64,000 nucleotides of DNA from Candidatus Saccharimonadota bacterium (GCA_016866755.1 VGLK01000001.1:244028-308027), one strand, 5' to 3'; numbered from the stretch's first letter, positions 8,748 through 17,138 are shown. Notes: generated by a model not told the origin, from the sequence alone. Numbers and translations: made by a program.

Positions 8748-8770
8748 AGTCTGCTTAGACAGACTTTTTT
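8748..8770 (+). terminator. Leader hairpin with T-tract between promoter and secE
   Basis: AGTCTG (8748-8753), loop CTTAGA, CAGACT (8760-8765), then T residues to 8770. It has the form of a short intrinsic terminator lying between the promoter and the secE SD, so it may act as an attenuator. The stem is only 6 bp, so termination would be partial at best. Confidence 0.5.
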
Positions 8771-8788
8771 AATTGGGAGAAGATCGAC

Positions 8789-9163
8789 GTGGCAAAAAAA
8801 GACATTTCTAGCGAAAAAACGACCGATCAACCGGTGGTAACCCGCATTAAAGCAAACGATTCTAGGGCGAACAAAGTAAAAACGATTGAGCGCAAGAAGC
8901 CGGTTTCAAAAGCTACTTCAGAGCAGAATCAGCGCAAAATGACCGATGATAAACTTTCAACCGAACGTGGGGGTAATGTGTTTGTGCGATTTGGCCGTTA
9001 TGTACGCGGTGCATGGCACGAACTAATGGAAGTTCGCTGGCCAACACGTCGAGCAACATGGAGTATGACCGGCGCTGTATTAATATTTACGGCATTTTTT
9101 GCTGTTTTTATTTTATCGCTAGACGCACTATTTAACTGGCTATCGCAGATGGTACTTAACTAA
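8789..9163 (+). CDS. secE: Preprotein translocase subunit SecE
   Basis: A 124-residue protein. The first 60 residues are charged and low in complexity. The C-terminal SecE domain has the amphipathic helix ending WHELMEVRWPTRR and one membrane helix (about 92-118). SecE clamps the SecY channel in the inner membrane. The GTG start is supported by GGGAGA 8 nt upstream. nusG follows after 15 bases with its own strong SD, the universal secE-nusG pairing. Confidence 0.93.
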   Translation: MAKKDISSEKTTDQPVVTRIKANDSRANKVKTIERKKPVSKATSEQNQRKMTDDKLSTERGGNVFVRFGRYVRGAWHELMEVRWPTRRATWSMTGAVLIFTAFFAVFILSLDALFNWLSQMVLN

Positions 9164-9178
9164 AGGAGTTTAAATACA

Positions 9179-9721
9179 ATGGCAAAACGATATGATGACA
9201 CCCGTGCGTGGTATGCAATTCACACCTACAGCGGATACGAAGAAAAGGTAGCCGACAGCATTCGTCAGCGAATTAATGCCGTAGATATGGCAGATAAAAT
9301 TTTTGATGTGCTTGTGCCAAAAGAAAAGCAAATTCAAATTAAAAACGGTAAACGTAAAGTGGTTGAAGCTAAAATTTTTCAAGGTTACGCACTTGTTGAA
9401 ATGAAACTAACCGACGAAACTTGGTACATTGTACGAAACACCCCAGGCGTGACTGGCTTTGTGGGCGCAGATACTACTCCAACACCAGTTTCCGACCACG
9501 AAATTCGCAAAATTAAAAAACGCATGGGCGTTGAAGAGCCTAAACACCAGATTGATTTTTCTGCTGGCGAAGTAGTTTCAATTGTTGATGGTCCTTTTAA
9601 AGGATTTGATGGTGCGATATCAGAAATTGACGAACAAAAAGGTAAGTTGCGCGTTATGGTTAGCATGTTCGGCCGCGATACTCCAGTAGAACTAGACGCG
9701 TTGCAGGTTAAAAAAGTTTAG
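9179..9721 (+). CDS. nusG: Transcription termination/antitermination factor NusG
   Basis: A 180-residue protein, typical length. The NGN domain shows WYAIHTYSGYE near the N-terminus and YALVEM, then a linker, then a KOW domain with GEVVSIVDGPFKGFDG. NusG binds RNA polymerase and couples transcription to Rho or ribosomes. SD AAAGGAG precedes the ATG. The exporter gene starts 5 bases after the stop, an unusual partner, since rplK normally follows. Confidence 0.96.
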   Translation: MAKRYDDTRAWYAIHTYSGYEEKVADSIRQRINAVDMADKIFDVLVPKEKQIQIKNGKRKVVEAKIFQGYALVEMKLTDETWYIVRNTPGVTGFVGADTTPTPVSDHEIRKIKKRMGVEEPKHQIDFSAGEVVSIVDGPFKGFDGAISEIDEQKGKLRVMVSMFGRDTPVELDALQVKKV

Positions 9722-9726
9722 TTAAA

Positions 9727-11934
9727 ATGCTAAAGTGGTGGCAACGAATAAGCATTGAGCGACCAAAGCTCGTGCTTATTCTATCTAGCGTAGCGATAGT
9801 TGGACTTGGCGTGTATGGCACTGGACTGTTTAACGAGCTTTCTTCAAGCTCAAATATGAATAGCGATACTACCGAGGCGGCTAGAACGGCAACAGTAATT
9901 GAAGAGGCTTTTGGTGCGACGCCGTCGGGTGAAATATTGTTATTCGAGCCAAAAAATAACGCACTTTCTAGGGTAACCGACCCAAACTACCAGACGCAAC
10001 TAACCGAAATATTAGCACCGCTTCAGGATAATGGCGCACAAATTACCTCGTACCAAAATACCGGCTCCGAGTCGTTTATATCTAATGATGGTACAAAAAC
10101 TTACGCGCTTATAACTATTAATGATTCTAACAAAGAGATTCTCTCAGTACTTACGCGCGCAAAAAAGTCGGCTAGTAATAGCGACTTAGCGGTATCTATA
10201 GGTGGCGAAACTGCCATTAACGATCAGACAAATGCAACTGTTAGCTCAGAACTTGCTCTTATTGAGCTGATTAGCTTGCCGATATTGCTCATACTGCTCT
10301 TATTCTTTTTTAAGAGTGCCGTAGCTGCTGCTGTGCCAATTGGCATTGCACTCGCCACCATTATAGGCGCGCTGGCAATTGTGCGACTTTTAAATACCGC
10401 TATTAGTATAGATACGTACGCAATAAATGTTATTACTATTTTAGGTATTGGTCTCGCGATTGACTACGCCTTATTATGTGTCAATCGCTTTAAAGAAGAG
10501 TTGCCTCACGGTGTTGCCGTAGCCGTGCAAACCATGATTGCAACCTCTGGCCGCACAATTATATTTAGCGGCATAACTGTTATAGCTTGTTTGTTGGCAT
10601 TGCTGGTGTTCCCGATTGAAATTATGCGAAGCATTGCCATTGGCGGCACATCGGCAGTAGCAATGGCGGTTATTGTAACGTTGGTTATGCTGCCAGCCAG
10701 CCTCGCCCTTATTGGCCCGCGTATTAATAAGTTGTCTATTTCGTCAATCATTCCACAACGTTTATCGCCAAATGGCGGCGTATGGAAAAAAATTGCTATG
10801 TTTGTAACCAGCCGTCCAATCGTTTCACTAGCTGGCGGTACAGTAGTTGTGTTGCTTACGCTTATTCCTTTAAGTCAATTTAAGCCTGGCACAATGGATT
10901 ACAATTGGATTGCTCGAGGAAATGAATCGCATAATGTTGCGCAGGTACTCGCTACGGAGTTTCCGGCTTCAACTACCGACATAACGCTCGCCCTGCAGTT
11001 ACCGTCCAATACCACGCCAGAGGAACGCATACTGCTTTCTTGTGATATTACACATAAACTTAAGGCACTTAATAATATTTCAAATGTGTCTTCCGGCACG
11101 CCGTCTAATTCGCTCAACGAGTGCACAAACACACATTTAGCGCTTGTTTCTGCACCCCAAAATGCAAACCCGCTTCAGCAGCTGCAAACACAATTTATTA
11201 GCGAGTCTGCGCTGCAATTTGCTATAGATATTACCTCTGCCAATAACACAACCGAAGCTTACGCAACACTAAAGGAAGTGCGCAATATTACACCCGTAAC
11301 AGGTTCACTTTTTGCTGGTGGGCAAGTAGCCACAGCGTACGATAATAATCAGCTATATATTAATGCCATACCGTACGCAATTGCCATAATTGTTGTAGCA
11401 ATGATTGTGCTTCTTAGCTTGGCGCTACGCTCGGTTGTTGTGCCATTACAGGCTATAGTAACCAACGCTGTCGGCTTATTGCTTTCAACGGCCGCTATTG
11501 TTGGCGTATTCCAGCTGGGGTGGTTTTCTAACTTTACAGGCTGGCCACAGGTTGACGGCTTGGCACTTGCGGCACCAATTTTGGTTATCGCTATAGCATT
11601 CGGCTTAGCTATGGATTATTCCGTATTTTTATATGCGCGTATGCGCGAAACCTACGACAAAACTAACGACCCAATCGCTGCCATTAGAGAGGGTATTATT
11701 AAAACCGGTCCAATTATTACCGCTGCAGCGCTAGCTCTATTTGTAGTGGTTGTTGGTTTTATGTTCTCTAGCGTAGTATTTATGCAAATAATTGGCCTTG
11801 GGCTTGCCGTGGCGGTAATAGTTGATGCATTTTTTGTACGATTAATTTTAGTGCCAAGCATTATGACGCTTATGGGTAAGAAAAGTTGGTACGGGCCAAA
11901 GTTTCTTGATCGCTTTGCTATTCGACATGATTAA
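9727..11934 (+). CDS. MMPL-family RND exporter
   Basis: A 735-residue membrane protein in two homologous halves, each with one membrane helix, a large extracytoplasmic domain and a five-helix bundle. Signature segments are GLAIDYALLCVNRFKEE (about residue 243) and GLAMDYSVFLYARMRE (about 626), the Asp-Tyr pairs of MmpL-type transporters. It probably exports lipids, peptides or drugs using the proton gradient. It begins 5 bases after nusG and has no -10 box of its own, so it is likely co-transcribed. The 3' end overlaps the convergent flavoenzyme by 4 bases. Confidence 0.9.
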   Translation: MLKWWQRISIERPKLVLILSSVAIVGLGVYGTGLFNELSSSSNMNSDTTEAARTATVIEEAFGATPSGEILLFEPKNNALSRVTDPNYQTQLTEILAPLQDNGAQITSYQNTGSESFISNDGTKTYALITINDSNKEILSVLTRAKKSASNSDLAVSIGGETAINDQTNATVSSELALIELISLPILLILLLFFFKSAVAAAVPIGIALATIIGALAIVRLLNTAISIDTYAINVITILGIGLAIDYALLCVNRFKEELPHGVAVAVQTMIATSGRTIIFSGITVIACLLALLVFPIEIMRSIAIGGTSAVAMAVIVTLVMLPASLALIGPRINKLSISSIIPQRLSPNGGVWKKIAMFVTSRPIVSLAGGTVVVLLTLIPLSQFKPGTMDYNWIARGNESHNVAQVLATEFPASTTDITLALQLPSNTTPEERILLSCDITHKLKALNNISNVSSGTPSNSLNECTNTHLALVSAPQNANPLQQLQTQFISESALQFAIDITSANNTTEAYATLKEVRNITPVTGSLFAGGQVATAYDNNQLYINAIPYAIAIIVVAMIVLLSLALRSVVVPLQAIVTNAVGLLLSTAAIVGVFQLGWFSNFTGWPQVDGLALAAPILVIAIAFGLAMDYSVFLYARMRETYDKTNDPIAAIREGIIKTGPIITAAALALFVVVVGFMFSSVVFMQIIGLGLAVAVIVDAFFVRLILVPSIMTLMGKKSWYGPKFLDRFAIRHD

Positions 11935-12863
11935 TTTTCGTGTAAGTCGCGAAAATTTATAAGTTCTCTTTGGCGCAGCTCAAGCGAAATTTCCTCTATA
12001 ATGTTTGCTGCCGCCTTGTGTCCAGATGCTACCGCGACGTTTACTTGCTGTACAATGTCAGTCTGATCACCCGCTACATATACGCCCGGTACGTTAGTTT
12101 TGCCGCAATCATCGCGCGCCACAGTACCTTGATCGCTGCGTGTGCAACCTAAACTTTGCGCCAGTGTATCTCGCGGCTCAAGGCTCGGGCCAGCAACAAC
12201 TGCCTTAAATACATCACTCGATCCATCTTCAAAATAGGCTTTAACACCTTGAGCGTCATCAAATAAACTTTTAACGACCGAGGTAATTACACCACCCGAA
12301 GCCTCTATTTGCTCACGTGCTGCATGGTTTAATTCGCCTTCGGTGCAATACCAGTGCAAGTTCTTACTCCACGTAGGTAAAAGTTTACTGGTATGTATAA
12401 TCGTGTCGGCGCTTGCAATAACCAAGAGCTTTTGATCGCTATATTCATAGCCGTCACAAAAAGGGCAGTGCCAAGCTTTTGTGCCCCACAGTTCACTAAG
12501 TCCCTCAACCGCGGGTAGTGTCATGTTTACACCTTGGGCTAAAATGACTTTTTTGGCTAAAAGCGTATCAATCCCTTTGGCGGTAACTGCAAACTTATTG
12601 CCAACTTTAGTAATGTTCGTAACTTTACAGCGGTGCGTTGTTACGGTTTTATAGCGCGTTAAATCTGCGTGTGCTTTTTTATATAAGTCGTGCGGCGCTT
12701 CGCCATCACGCGTAAATACGCCGTGCGAGGCATGCGAAACCCGATTACTTTGCCGTTCTTCGTCTAATAACACTACAGTAAATTTTGCTCGCCCCAACAC
12801 CAAGGCTGCCGACAGCCCCGCGGCTCCACCTCCAACTATTACTACATCATACGTATGTGTCAT
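11931..12863 (-). CDS. NAD(P)/FAD-dependent oxidoreductase, thioredoxin-reductase-like
   Basis: A 310-residue class II pyridine-nucleotide disulfide oxidoreductase: FAD-binding GGGAAGLSAALVLGRA at the N-terminus, redox CPFCDG near residue 132, and VPGVYVAGDQTD near the C-terminus. The last domain resembles TrxB, but the second nucleotide-binding motif is divergent (VIASAD rather than GxGxxG), so the electron donor is uncertain. TATAAT on the minus strand ends 7 nt before the ATG (leaderless type). Confidence 0.85.
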   Translation of the reverse strand: MTHTYDVVIVGGGAAGLSAALVLGRAKFTVVLLDEERQSNRVSHASHGVFTRDGEAPHDLYKKAHADLTRYKTVTTHRCKVTNITKVGNKFAVTAKGIDTLLAKKVILAQGVNMTLPAVEGLSELWGTKAWHCPFCDGYEYSDQKLLVIASADTIIHTSKLLPTWSKNLHWYCTEGELNHAAREQIEASGGVITSVVKSLFDDAQGVKAYFEDGSSDVFKAVVAGPSLEPRDTLAQSLGCTRSDQGTVARDDCGKTNVPGVYVAGDQTDIVQQVNVAVASGHKAAANIIEEISLELRQRELINFRDLHEN

Positions 12864-12881
12864 GGAGCTTATTATAGAGCA

Positions 12882-12910
12882 TTGACTTACTGTAATTATT
12901 GTTGTAGAAT
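12882..12910 (+). promoter_or_regulatory. Promoter of GC-rich cassette gene 12966
   Basis: TTGACT at 12882-12887, 17-nt spacer, TAGAAT at 12905-12910. It predicts a leader of about 50 nt carrying the SD, unlike the leaderless pattern of neighbouring genes. Confidence 0.6.
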
Positions 12911-12965
12911 ATTTTTATCGTTTCATAACGATTCACACCCCGCACCTAGTCATCAGGAGCACGCC

Positions 12966-13310
12966 ATGCAACTCGTCACAGACTCGAGCACGCTAAGGGT
13001 GAACGATTTCATCATCATTCACAACTGCCGCACCAGCCGTGGGCACGACATGCCAATCATCGGCATGATGATCGAACCGCCGGTCAGCGACGGCAAGCTG
13101 CAGTTCGTCGAGACGGACTACATGATGGGCGTTCACAAGTTCCGCACCCTGCCTCTCACCGAGGCAGGTATCGTGGCCGACGAATCCGGCAAGATCAACT
13201 CGAGGCTTCGCACCAGCACGGTGGCTGACTCGCGCGATCTTTTCGACGAGTTCATGAGCGTCCTCGACATCTACACCGAACATCGCGACAAGGTGCAGAG
13301 CAAGCGCTAG
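12966..13310 (+). CDS. GC-rich orphan cassette protein (114 aa)
   Basis: A soluble 114-residue protein of unknown family, acidic at the C-terminus. The frame is open to 12855, but the ATG at 12966 has an SD (CAGGAG) and lies after a -35/-10 promoter, and the upstream part is AT-rich and overlaps the divergent flavoenzyme. Base use is unlike the neighbours: 37 of 60 bases are G or C at 13141-13200, against 25 of 60 at 13861-13920, with C- and G-ending codons throughout. A very stable hairpin follows the stop. I infer acquisition from a GC-rich source. Confidence 0.7.
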   Translation: MQLVTDSSTLRVNDFIIIHNCRTSRGHDMPIIGMMIEPPVSDGKLQFVETDYMMGVHKFRTLPLTEAGIVADESGKINSRLRTSTVADSRDLFDEFMSVLDIYTEHRDKVQSKR

Positions 13311-13326
13311 ACAAGCTGCGGACTAT

Positions 13327-13390
13327 ACCCGCCGATTACGACTCCCACATTAAATTGTGGTCAGAGCCGTATCGGCGGGTCGTTTTCGTT
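13327..13390 (+). terminator. Compound hairpin terminator of gene 12966
   Basis: Outer stem ACCCGCCGAT-TACG with CGTATCGGCGGGT (one bulge), an inner CCACA/TGTGG hairpin, then CGTTTTCG. The stem is much longer than that of native terminators in the window. Confidence 0.7.
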
Positions 13391-13400
13391 ATGTATTTGC

Positions 13401-13439
13401 AAAAAAATAACCCGCCTTAGCACGCTGCTACAAACGGGT
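13401..13439 (-). terminator. Terminator of the 13475-13780 membrane protein gene
   Basis: On the minus strand ACCCG and CGGGT arms enclose about 20 nt, with a run ending in seven T residues. It lies about 35 bases past the stop codon of the gene. Confidence 0.65.
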
Positions 13440-13441
13440 AT

Positions 13442-13452
13442 ATCACCTCCTT
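13442..13452 (-). other. Perfect anti-SD complement with no ORF after it
   Basis: The minus strand reads AAGGAGGTGAT, an 11-base match to the complement of the usual 16S rRNA 3' tail. It lies between the stop of the 13475-13780 gene and its terminator. The nearest GTG overlaps the motif and opens only about nine codons, so no protein is evident. Confidence 0.6.
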
Positions 13453-13474
13453 AAAGTAGAACGCCTACAGGCGA

Positions 13475-13780
13475 CTAGTTGCTGTTAATTGTGCGGCGAC
13501 GCGGACGTACAAACGTATCGATTGTTAGAAGGGTAAAAAACACCAAACTCGCAACCGGACCAATCACTCTTACTTCAGACCACCACGACATCATGGCGGT
13601 AGGCATAAAAATTACTAGCACGGCCATGGCACGAGGCACAAACGAGTCGTCGTTATTCATGGGGTGGCGAATAATGTTTATTAGTAACCACACTCCAGCC
13701 AATACGCATGCACCTGTTGCCATTAAAAACATGGTGTCAATGTCGCTTTTTAGTTCAAATACTGCCGAGACGTACTCCAC
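13475..13780 (-). CDS. Small membrane protein with three helices
   Basis: A 101-residue protein with three hydrophobic segments (about 16-36, 49-66, 71-88) and a basic C-terminus RPRRR. The GTG start is supported by GGGAG 6 nt upstream on the minus strand. The family is not recognised. It uses an SD rather than a leaderless start, like the GC-rich genes around it, although its composition is intermediate. Its 3' untranslated region holds a perfect anti-SD complement followed by a terminator. Confidence 0.65.
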   Translation of the reverse strand: MEYVSAVFELKSDIDTMFLMATGACVLAGVWLLINIIRHPMNNDDSFVPRAMAVLVIFMPTAMMSWWSEVRVIGPVASLVFFTLLTIDTFVRPRRRTINSN

Positions 13781-13867
13781 AACAACTCCCTTACTTTAGG
13801 CGGTGAACAAACTATACTATATAACAAATTTACCTACATTGCACGCGTGGTACAATGAAAGGTAATT

Positions 13868-14158
13868 ATGAGTAATCTTTCCTGGAATGAAATACAAGAC
13901 CGCGCCGATGAATTTGCCAGCAAGTGGCACGGAGAAGTGTACGAAAAGGGTGAAAGCCAAAGTTTCTGGAGTGACTTTTTGCATATTTTTGGCGTTGACC
14001 GTCGTCGACACGGGGGTGTCATTGACGGCTACGCCGCCAAACTCGACACCTACGCCAGTAAAATGGCCGCTATGCAACATAAAATTGATCGTCTTGAAAA
14101 ATATATACAAATTTTGGCGCAAAAAACAGGCGTTGATTTAGACGCGATATATATTTAA
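13868..14158 (+). CDS. Short protein with MmeI-type methyltransferase N-terminal head and coiled coil
   Basis: A 96-residue protein. Residues 1-47 (LSWNEIQDRADEFASKW, then YEKGESQSFW, then FLHIFGVDRRR) resemble the extreme N-terminus of MmeI/type IIL DNA methyltransferase-restriction proteins. Residues 60-96 form a heptad-like helix (KMAAMQHKIDRLEKYIQIL) and have no counterpart there that I know of. No catalytic methyltransferase motif follows on any frame up to 14250. TACAAT (13851-13856) ends 11 nt before the ATG. It may be a stand-alone oligomerising or DNA-end-binding module, or a degenerate remnant. Confidence 0.6.
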   Translation: MSNLSWNEIQDRADEFASKWHGEVYEKGESQSFWSDFLHIFGVDRRRHGGVIDGYAAKLDTYASKMAAMQHKIDRLEKYIQILAQKTGVDLDAIYI

Positions 14159-14170
14159 ACATTTAAGGAA

Positions 14171-14209
14171 ATAGAACAGCTCCGGCAATAACGCGCGGAG
14201 CTGTTCTAT
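14171..14209 (-). terminator. Strong hairpin at the 3' end of gene 14252
   Basis: ATAGAACAGCTCC and GGAGCTGTTCTAT form a perfect 13-bp stem with a 13-nt loop. The T-tract on the minus strand is weak (TTTCCTT). Confidence 0.6.
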
Positions 14210-14251
14210 GACAGCTCTTTTAATGACGCGCGCGGCCAGAGCAGAAGGCTT

Positions 14252-14596
14252 CTACAGCTTGGTGAAGGCGAAATTGCTGTTCTCGTAACCACTCAGCTGC
14301 AAGCCAAACTCGTTCGCATAGCGTTCAACCAACTTGGTCAAGTGCGCAATACTTACACCGCGCGGCACCGTAACTTGCACCATTCCCAAATCGCCTCGCT
14401 TAAGCCTCTCGGCTTGCTGCGCAGCCGCCTCAAGCACTTGCGTAGCAGCATCTGTAGCGTTGCCGGCATAGATGACAACGGATAGCGGATTGCAGGGAAC
14501 ATCACGGGCGTTGTTTTTTGCCTTTGCCCAGCTGGCAATGTTCGACTCCAAGCTGTGATGAGGTGACGCTAGCCAGTTTTTTAGCCAACCCAACAT
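14252..14596 (-). CDS. GC-rich orphan cassette protein (114 aa)
   Basis: A soluble 114-residue protein of unknown family with an alpha/beta pattern: Trp-rich N-terminus (LGWLKNWL), an Ala-rich helix near the middle, VQVTVPRGVSIAHLTKLVERY near residue 80. A GTG at 14605 gives three more residues, but GGAAG lies 8 nt before the ATG at 14596, which I prefer. It is GC-richer than its neighbours and ends in a perfect 13-bp hairpin, like the other cassette genes. No function can be proposed. Confidence 0.6.
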   Translation of the reverse strand: MLGWLKNWLASPHHSLESNIASWAKAKNNARDVPCNPLSVVIYAGNATDAATQVLEAAAQQAERLKRGDLGMVQVTVPRGVSIAHLTKLVERYANEFGLQLSGYENSNFAFTKL

Positions 14597-14671
14597 TAAC
14601 TTCACTTCCTATCTGTAGAAGATAAAAAAATAATACAATAAAAACAGCCTAGGCGCAAGCGTAAATATATT

Positions 14672-15361
14672 TTATTTAATAACCCTAAAATAATTTAGCC
14701 CAACATTATTGCCACGCATTTTTATGTGGCGTTCGCCGTCTGACTTTTGCGTTGCGTGAGCGCGCATAACGCTAATAATTTGCTCATTATATTCCCGCGC
14801 ATCTACTATTTCATCTATTTCATTATTATTACGGCCGGCTTCCATATAAATCCAATCCACATTAACACTTGGCGCATAATGGTTAGGCAAACAAACTAGC
14901 CTTAGACGAGAAACTAACTGTGGGTATGCGGCTTTTAGCTTGTAATACGCATATGCCGAGGCACGCGCTGCTACAATATGATCGATATGTCCGGTTACGC
15001 CATTTAAATCAATCGACATTAATTCTATCGTGTCGCCATTAGCTAACGATGTAGCCTTATCTGCAATTAACGCTATTAACTTTTCGCCAATCTCAACCAT
15101 GCTCTGATTACACATCGTACCATCCCTATAGCCTAAGTAATGCAAGCTTGTAGCTCCAATTAAATCGCCAGATAACCGCCATTCTTTTTCGCGTACGCTT
15201 GCTAGGTTTTTGCAGCCGTTTGGATTACAGCCGGCATCGCCTAGCGTAAGAGAGATTAAATGCACTTCGCTGCCTTCGCGAGCCTCTTTAATAAGCGTTC
15301 CGGCTGGACCGAAGGCTTCGTCGTCTGGGTGGGCGAATATACCATAGAGTAGGCGTTTCAT
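14672..15361 (-). CDS. PIG-L family deacetylase (LmbE-like)
   Basis: A 229-residue metal-dependent N-deacetylase. The family signature HPDDE is at residues 12-16 (FAHPDDEAFGPAGTL), followed by LGDAG and DLNGVTGHIDH in the middle, whose His completes the zinc site. Such enzymes remove acetyl from GlcNAc-containing glycans, lipids or thiol cofactors. TACACT on the minus strand ends 7 nt before the ATG (leaderless type). Divergent from the secreted glycosidase-like gene, 62 bases away, so a surface-glycan role is plausible. Confidence 0.85.
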   Translation of the reverse strand: MKRLLYGIFAHPDDEAFGPAGTLIKEAREGSEVHLISLTLGDAGCNPNGCKNLASVREKEWRLSGDLIGATSLHYLGYRDGTMCNQSMVEIGEKLIALIADKATSLANGDTIELMSIDLNGVTGHIDHIVAARASAYAYYKLKAAYPQLVSRLRLVCLPNHYAPSVNVDWIYMEAGRNNNEIDEIVDAREYNEQIISVMRAHATQKSDGERHIKMRGNNVGLNYFRVIK

Positions 15362-15423
15362 GCCACTAAGTGTAGCTTATTTTTTACATTATGAATATAA
15401 ATAAATGGTATACTACAGGCACT

Positions 15424-16491
15424 ATGCATAAGCAGAACACACCTGCGCCCCATATACGTCGTCGCTTTTTGGTAATTTTAGCTGTAACAACGGCGGCAAG
15501 TGTTATAGCCACGAGTATCGTTATGTGGTGGTTAACGCAGGCACCTCAAACGCCGCCAACCCAGTTTAAAAATCAAACTAATTTCGTATCTGGCGAGCAT
15601 GAAAAACTCGTTTTACAGCCCGGCAGAAAGTTGCCTAATACGTTTTATGGCATTACGACTGAATCAGTTGAAAATATAGACAGACTTAACTACGCGCTAT
15701 CTTTACACAAAACTTCTCCTTTTACCCGCGTAGTTTTTCAAAAGAAAACTGAGCCAGCACACTACAGCGAACCTTTACGCAGTTTGCGCCAAAATAGTTA
15801 CGTTATGGGGCAAATTTACGACTCTACGGCAGTTGCAGAATCTTCGGTTAGTCAATATCGCGAGCGAACACGGAACTTTGTAAAAGAATTTGGAAACTCT
15901 ATAGATATTTATGAAATTGGCAACGAACTTAACGGCGAATGGCTGGGTGAGCCCGATGAAATTAATCAAAAAGTAATGGCGGCGTACGAAGTAGTAGAGA
16001 AAGAAAATCAACATGCCAACTTAAATTCAGCAATTACACTCAATTGCTGGCCGAGTAGCAATTGCTATGCAAAACCATGGGAGGAAACTTTGCGCTACGC
16101 CCAGGCATTGCCTACCGAATTACGCAGTGGCGTTGATTACGTGTTTTTAAGTTTTTACGAAACCGCCTGCAACCCAAGAGCGCAGCCTAGCGAAACAGAG
16201 TTTATTGCAACTTTTAGCGAACTTAAAAATATATTTCCAACGGCTAAAATTGGCGTTGGAGAAATTGGCGCTCAGGGTAAAGTGGATGGTTTAGATAAAG
16301 ACCCAACTTTTGAAGAAAAAAAGCGTATTGCTGATCGGTATTATGGAATGCACAAAAATCTTAAGGTGGCGCTTGGTGAACGGTACGTTGGTGGTTATTT
16401 TTGGTGGTATTACTATCAAGATGTAGTTGAATCGGAAAATTTTGCTATGTGGCAGGTAATTGAAAATAATTTTAACAAAATGAGAGAATAA
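15424..16491 (+). CDS. Membrane-anchored glycoside-hydrolase-like TIM-barrel protein
   Basis: A 355-residue protein with a basic start and one membrane helix (about 14-36), then an extracytoplasmic domain. It shows clan GH-A features: IYEIGNELNGEW near residue 165 (acid/base Glu after Asn) and GVGEIG near 278 (nucleophile Glu), with WWYYYQD close to the end. This fits GH39/GH5-like folds. The substrate is unknown. The frame extends to 15391, but TATACT (15409-15414) ends 9 nt before ATG 15424. The prepilin begins 2 bases after the stop. Confidence 0.7.
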   Translation: MHKQNTPAPHIRRRFLVILAVTTAASVIATSIVMWWLTQAPQTPPTQFKNQTNFVSGEHEKLVLQPGRKLPNTFYGITTESVENIDRLNYALSLHKTSPFTRVVFQKKTEPAHYSEPLRSLRQNSYVMGQIYDSTAVAESSVSQYRERTRNFVKEFGNSIDIYEIGNELNGEWLGEPDEINQKVMAAYEVVEKENQHANLNSAITLNCWPSSNCYAKPWEETLRYAQALPTELRSGVDYVFLSFYETACNPRAQPSETEFIATFSELKNIFPTAKIGVGEIGAQGKVDGLDKDPTFEEKKRIADRYYGMHKNLKVALGERYVGGYFWWYYYQDVVESENFAMWQVIENNFNKMRE

Positions 16492-16493
16492 GC

Positions 16494-17039
16494 ATGGCAA
16501 AGAAAGACGCAAACAAAATGCAAAAAGGCTTTACAATTGTAGAACTATTAATTGTAATTGTGGTGATAGCCATCATATCTTCTATTACCGTAGTGGCATA
16601 TGGTGGTATTCAAGACCGTTCGTTAAATGCGGCACGGCTATCGGAAGTAACGGCATGGAGCAAGCAGTTTCAACTTCATAAAGCTACGCACGGTCACTAT
16701 CCGCAAGTTCCAAGTGACGAATACTGCCTTGGCAGTGGCTTTCCTGGCGGTAAGTGTCGCGACTACCAAGCCGACGGCGCCGATCCGAACGCCGTTGCCT
16801 ATAACGAGGCCGACTCCGCCTCGCTACATACGGCGCTTTCTAGTGTAGGTACGCTTCCGAGTGGACCACGAAAACCTGTAGGCGGCGTAGTCGGACCATA
16901 CATTAATTATTGGAACAGTGGTTATTATTTAGAGCAGGTGTTTAAGAGTTCATCAAATCAATGTCCAGATGGCATGCGTTTGTCGTGGTTCGACGCTAGT
17001 AGCGACCTTTTGATTTGCTATATACAATACATGAATTAG
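16494..17039 (+). CDS. Type IV pilin-like protein (prepilin)
   Basis: A 181-residue prepilin with a class III signal: a basic leader ending KG before FTIVELLIVIVV, with Glu at +5 of the mature protein and a long hydrophobic helix. The C-terminal domain has four Cys (C..C spacing in EYCLGSG..GKC and QCPDG..ICY), likely forming surface disulfides. PilD-type peptidase would cut after Gly. It is probably co-transcribed with the secreted glycosidase-like protein. Two further prepilins occur at 24264 and 58769 with different C-terminal domains. Confidence 0.88.
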   Translation: MAKKDANKMQKGFTIVELLIVIVVIAIISSITVVAYGGIQDRSLNAARLSEVTAWSKQFQLHKATHGHYPQVPSDEYCLGSGFPGGKCRDYQADGADPNAVAYNEADSASLHTALSSVGTLPSGPRKPVGGVVGPYINYWNSGYYLEQVFKSSSNQCPDGMRLSWFDASSDLLICYIQYMN

Positions 17040-17043
17040 GCGC

Positions 17044-17111
17044 GAAAAACCGCCGGCGGTGGCTGCGAGGGACAGGCTATGTCTTGTCTCGCAGCCACCA
17101 CACACGGCGGT
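17044..17111 (-). terminator. Two-stage hairpin terminator of gene 17139
   Basis: Outer arms ACCGCCG (17049-17055) and CGGCGGT (17105-17111); inner arms GGTGGCTGCGAG (17058-17069) and CTCGCAGCCACC (17088-17099), a perfect 12-bp stem. Five T residues follow on the minus strand. Confidence 0.75.
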
Positions 17112-17138
17112 AGTGTTTACCTTTGCCGGCACACGCGC

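Noticed and set aside
12855..12965. Longer N-terminus for gene 12966
   Set aside because: The upstream part overlaps the divergent gene's start and the promoter boxes, is AT-rich, and encodes a Cys/Tyr-rich stretch unlike the rest.
12993..13283. Minus-strand 96-aa frame opposite gene 12966
   Set aside because: It is a shadow of GC-rich codons; only the plus frame has a promoter, SD and downstream hairpin.
13441..13454. Fragment of a 16S rRNA gene
   Set aside because: Only the last tail bases (ATCACCTCCTT) match; the preceding helix 45 sequence is absent.
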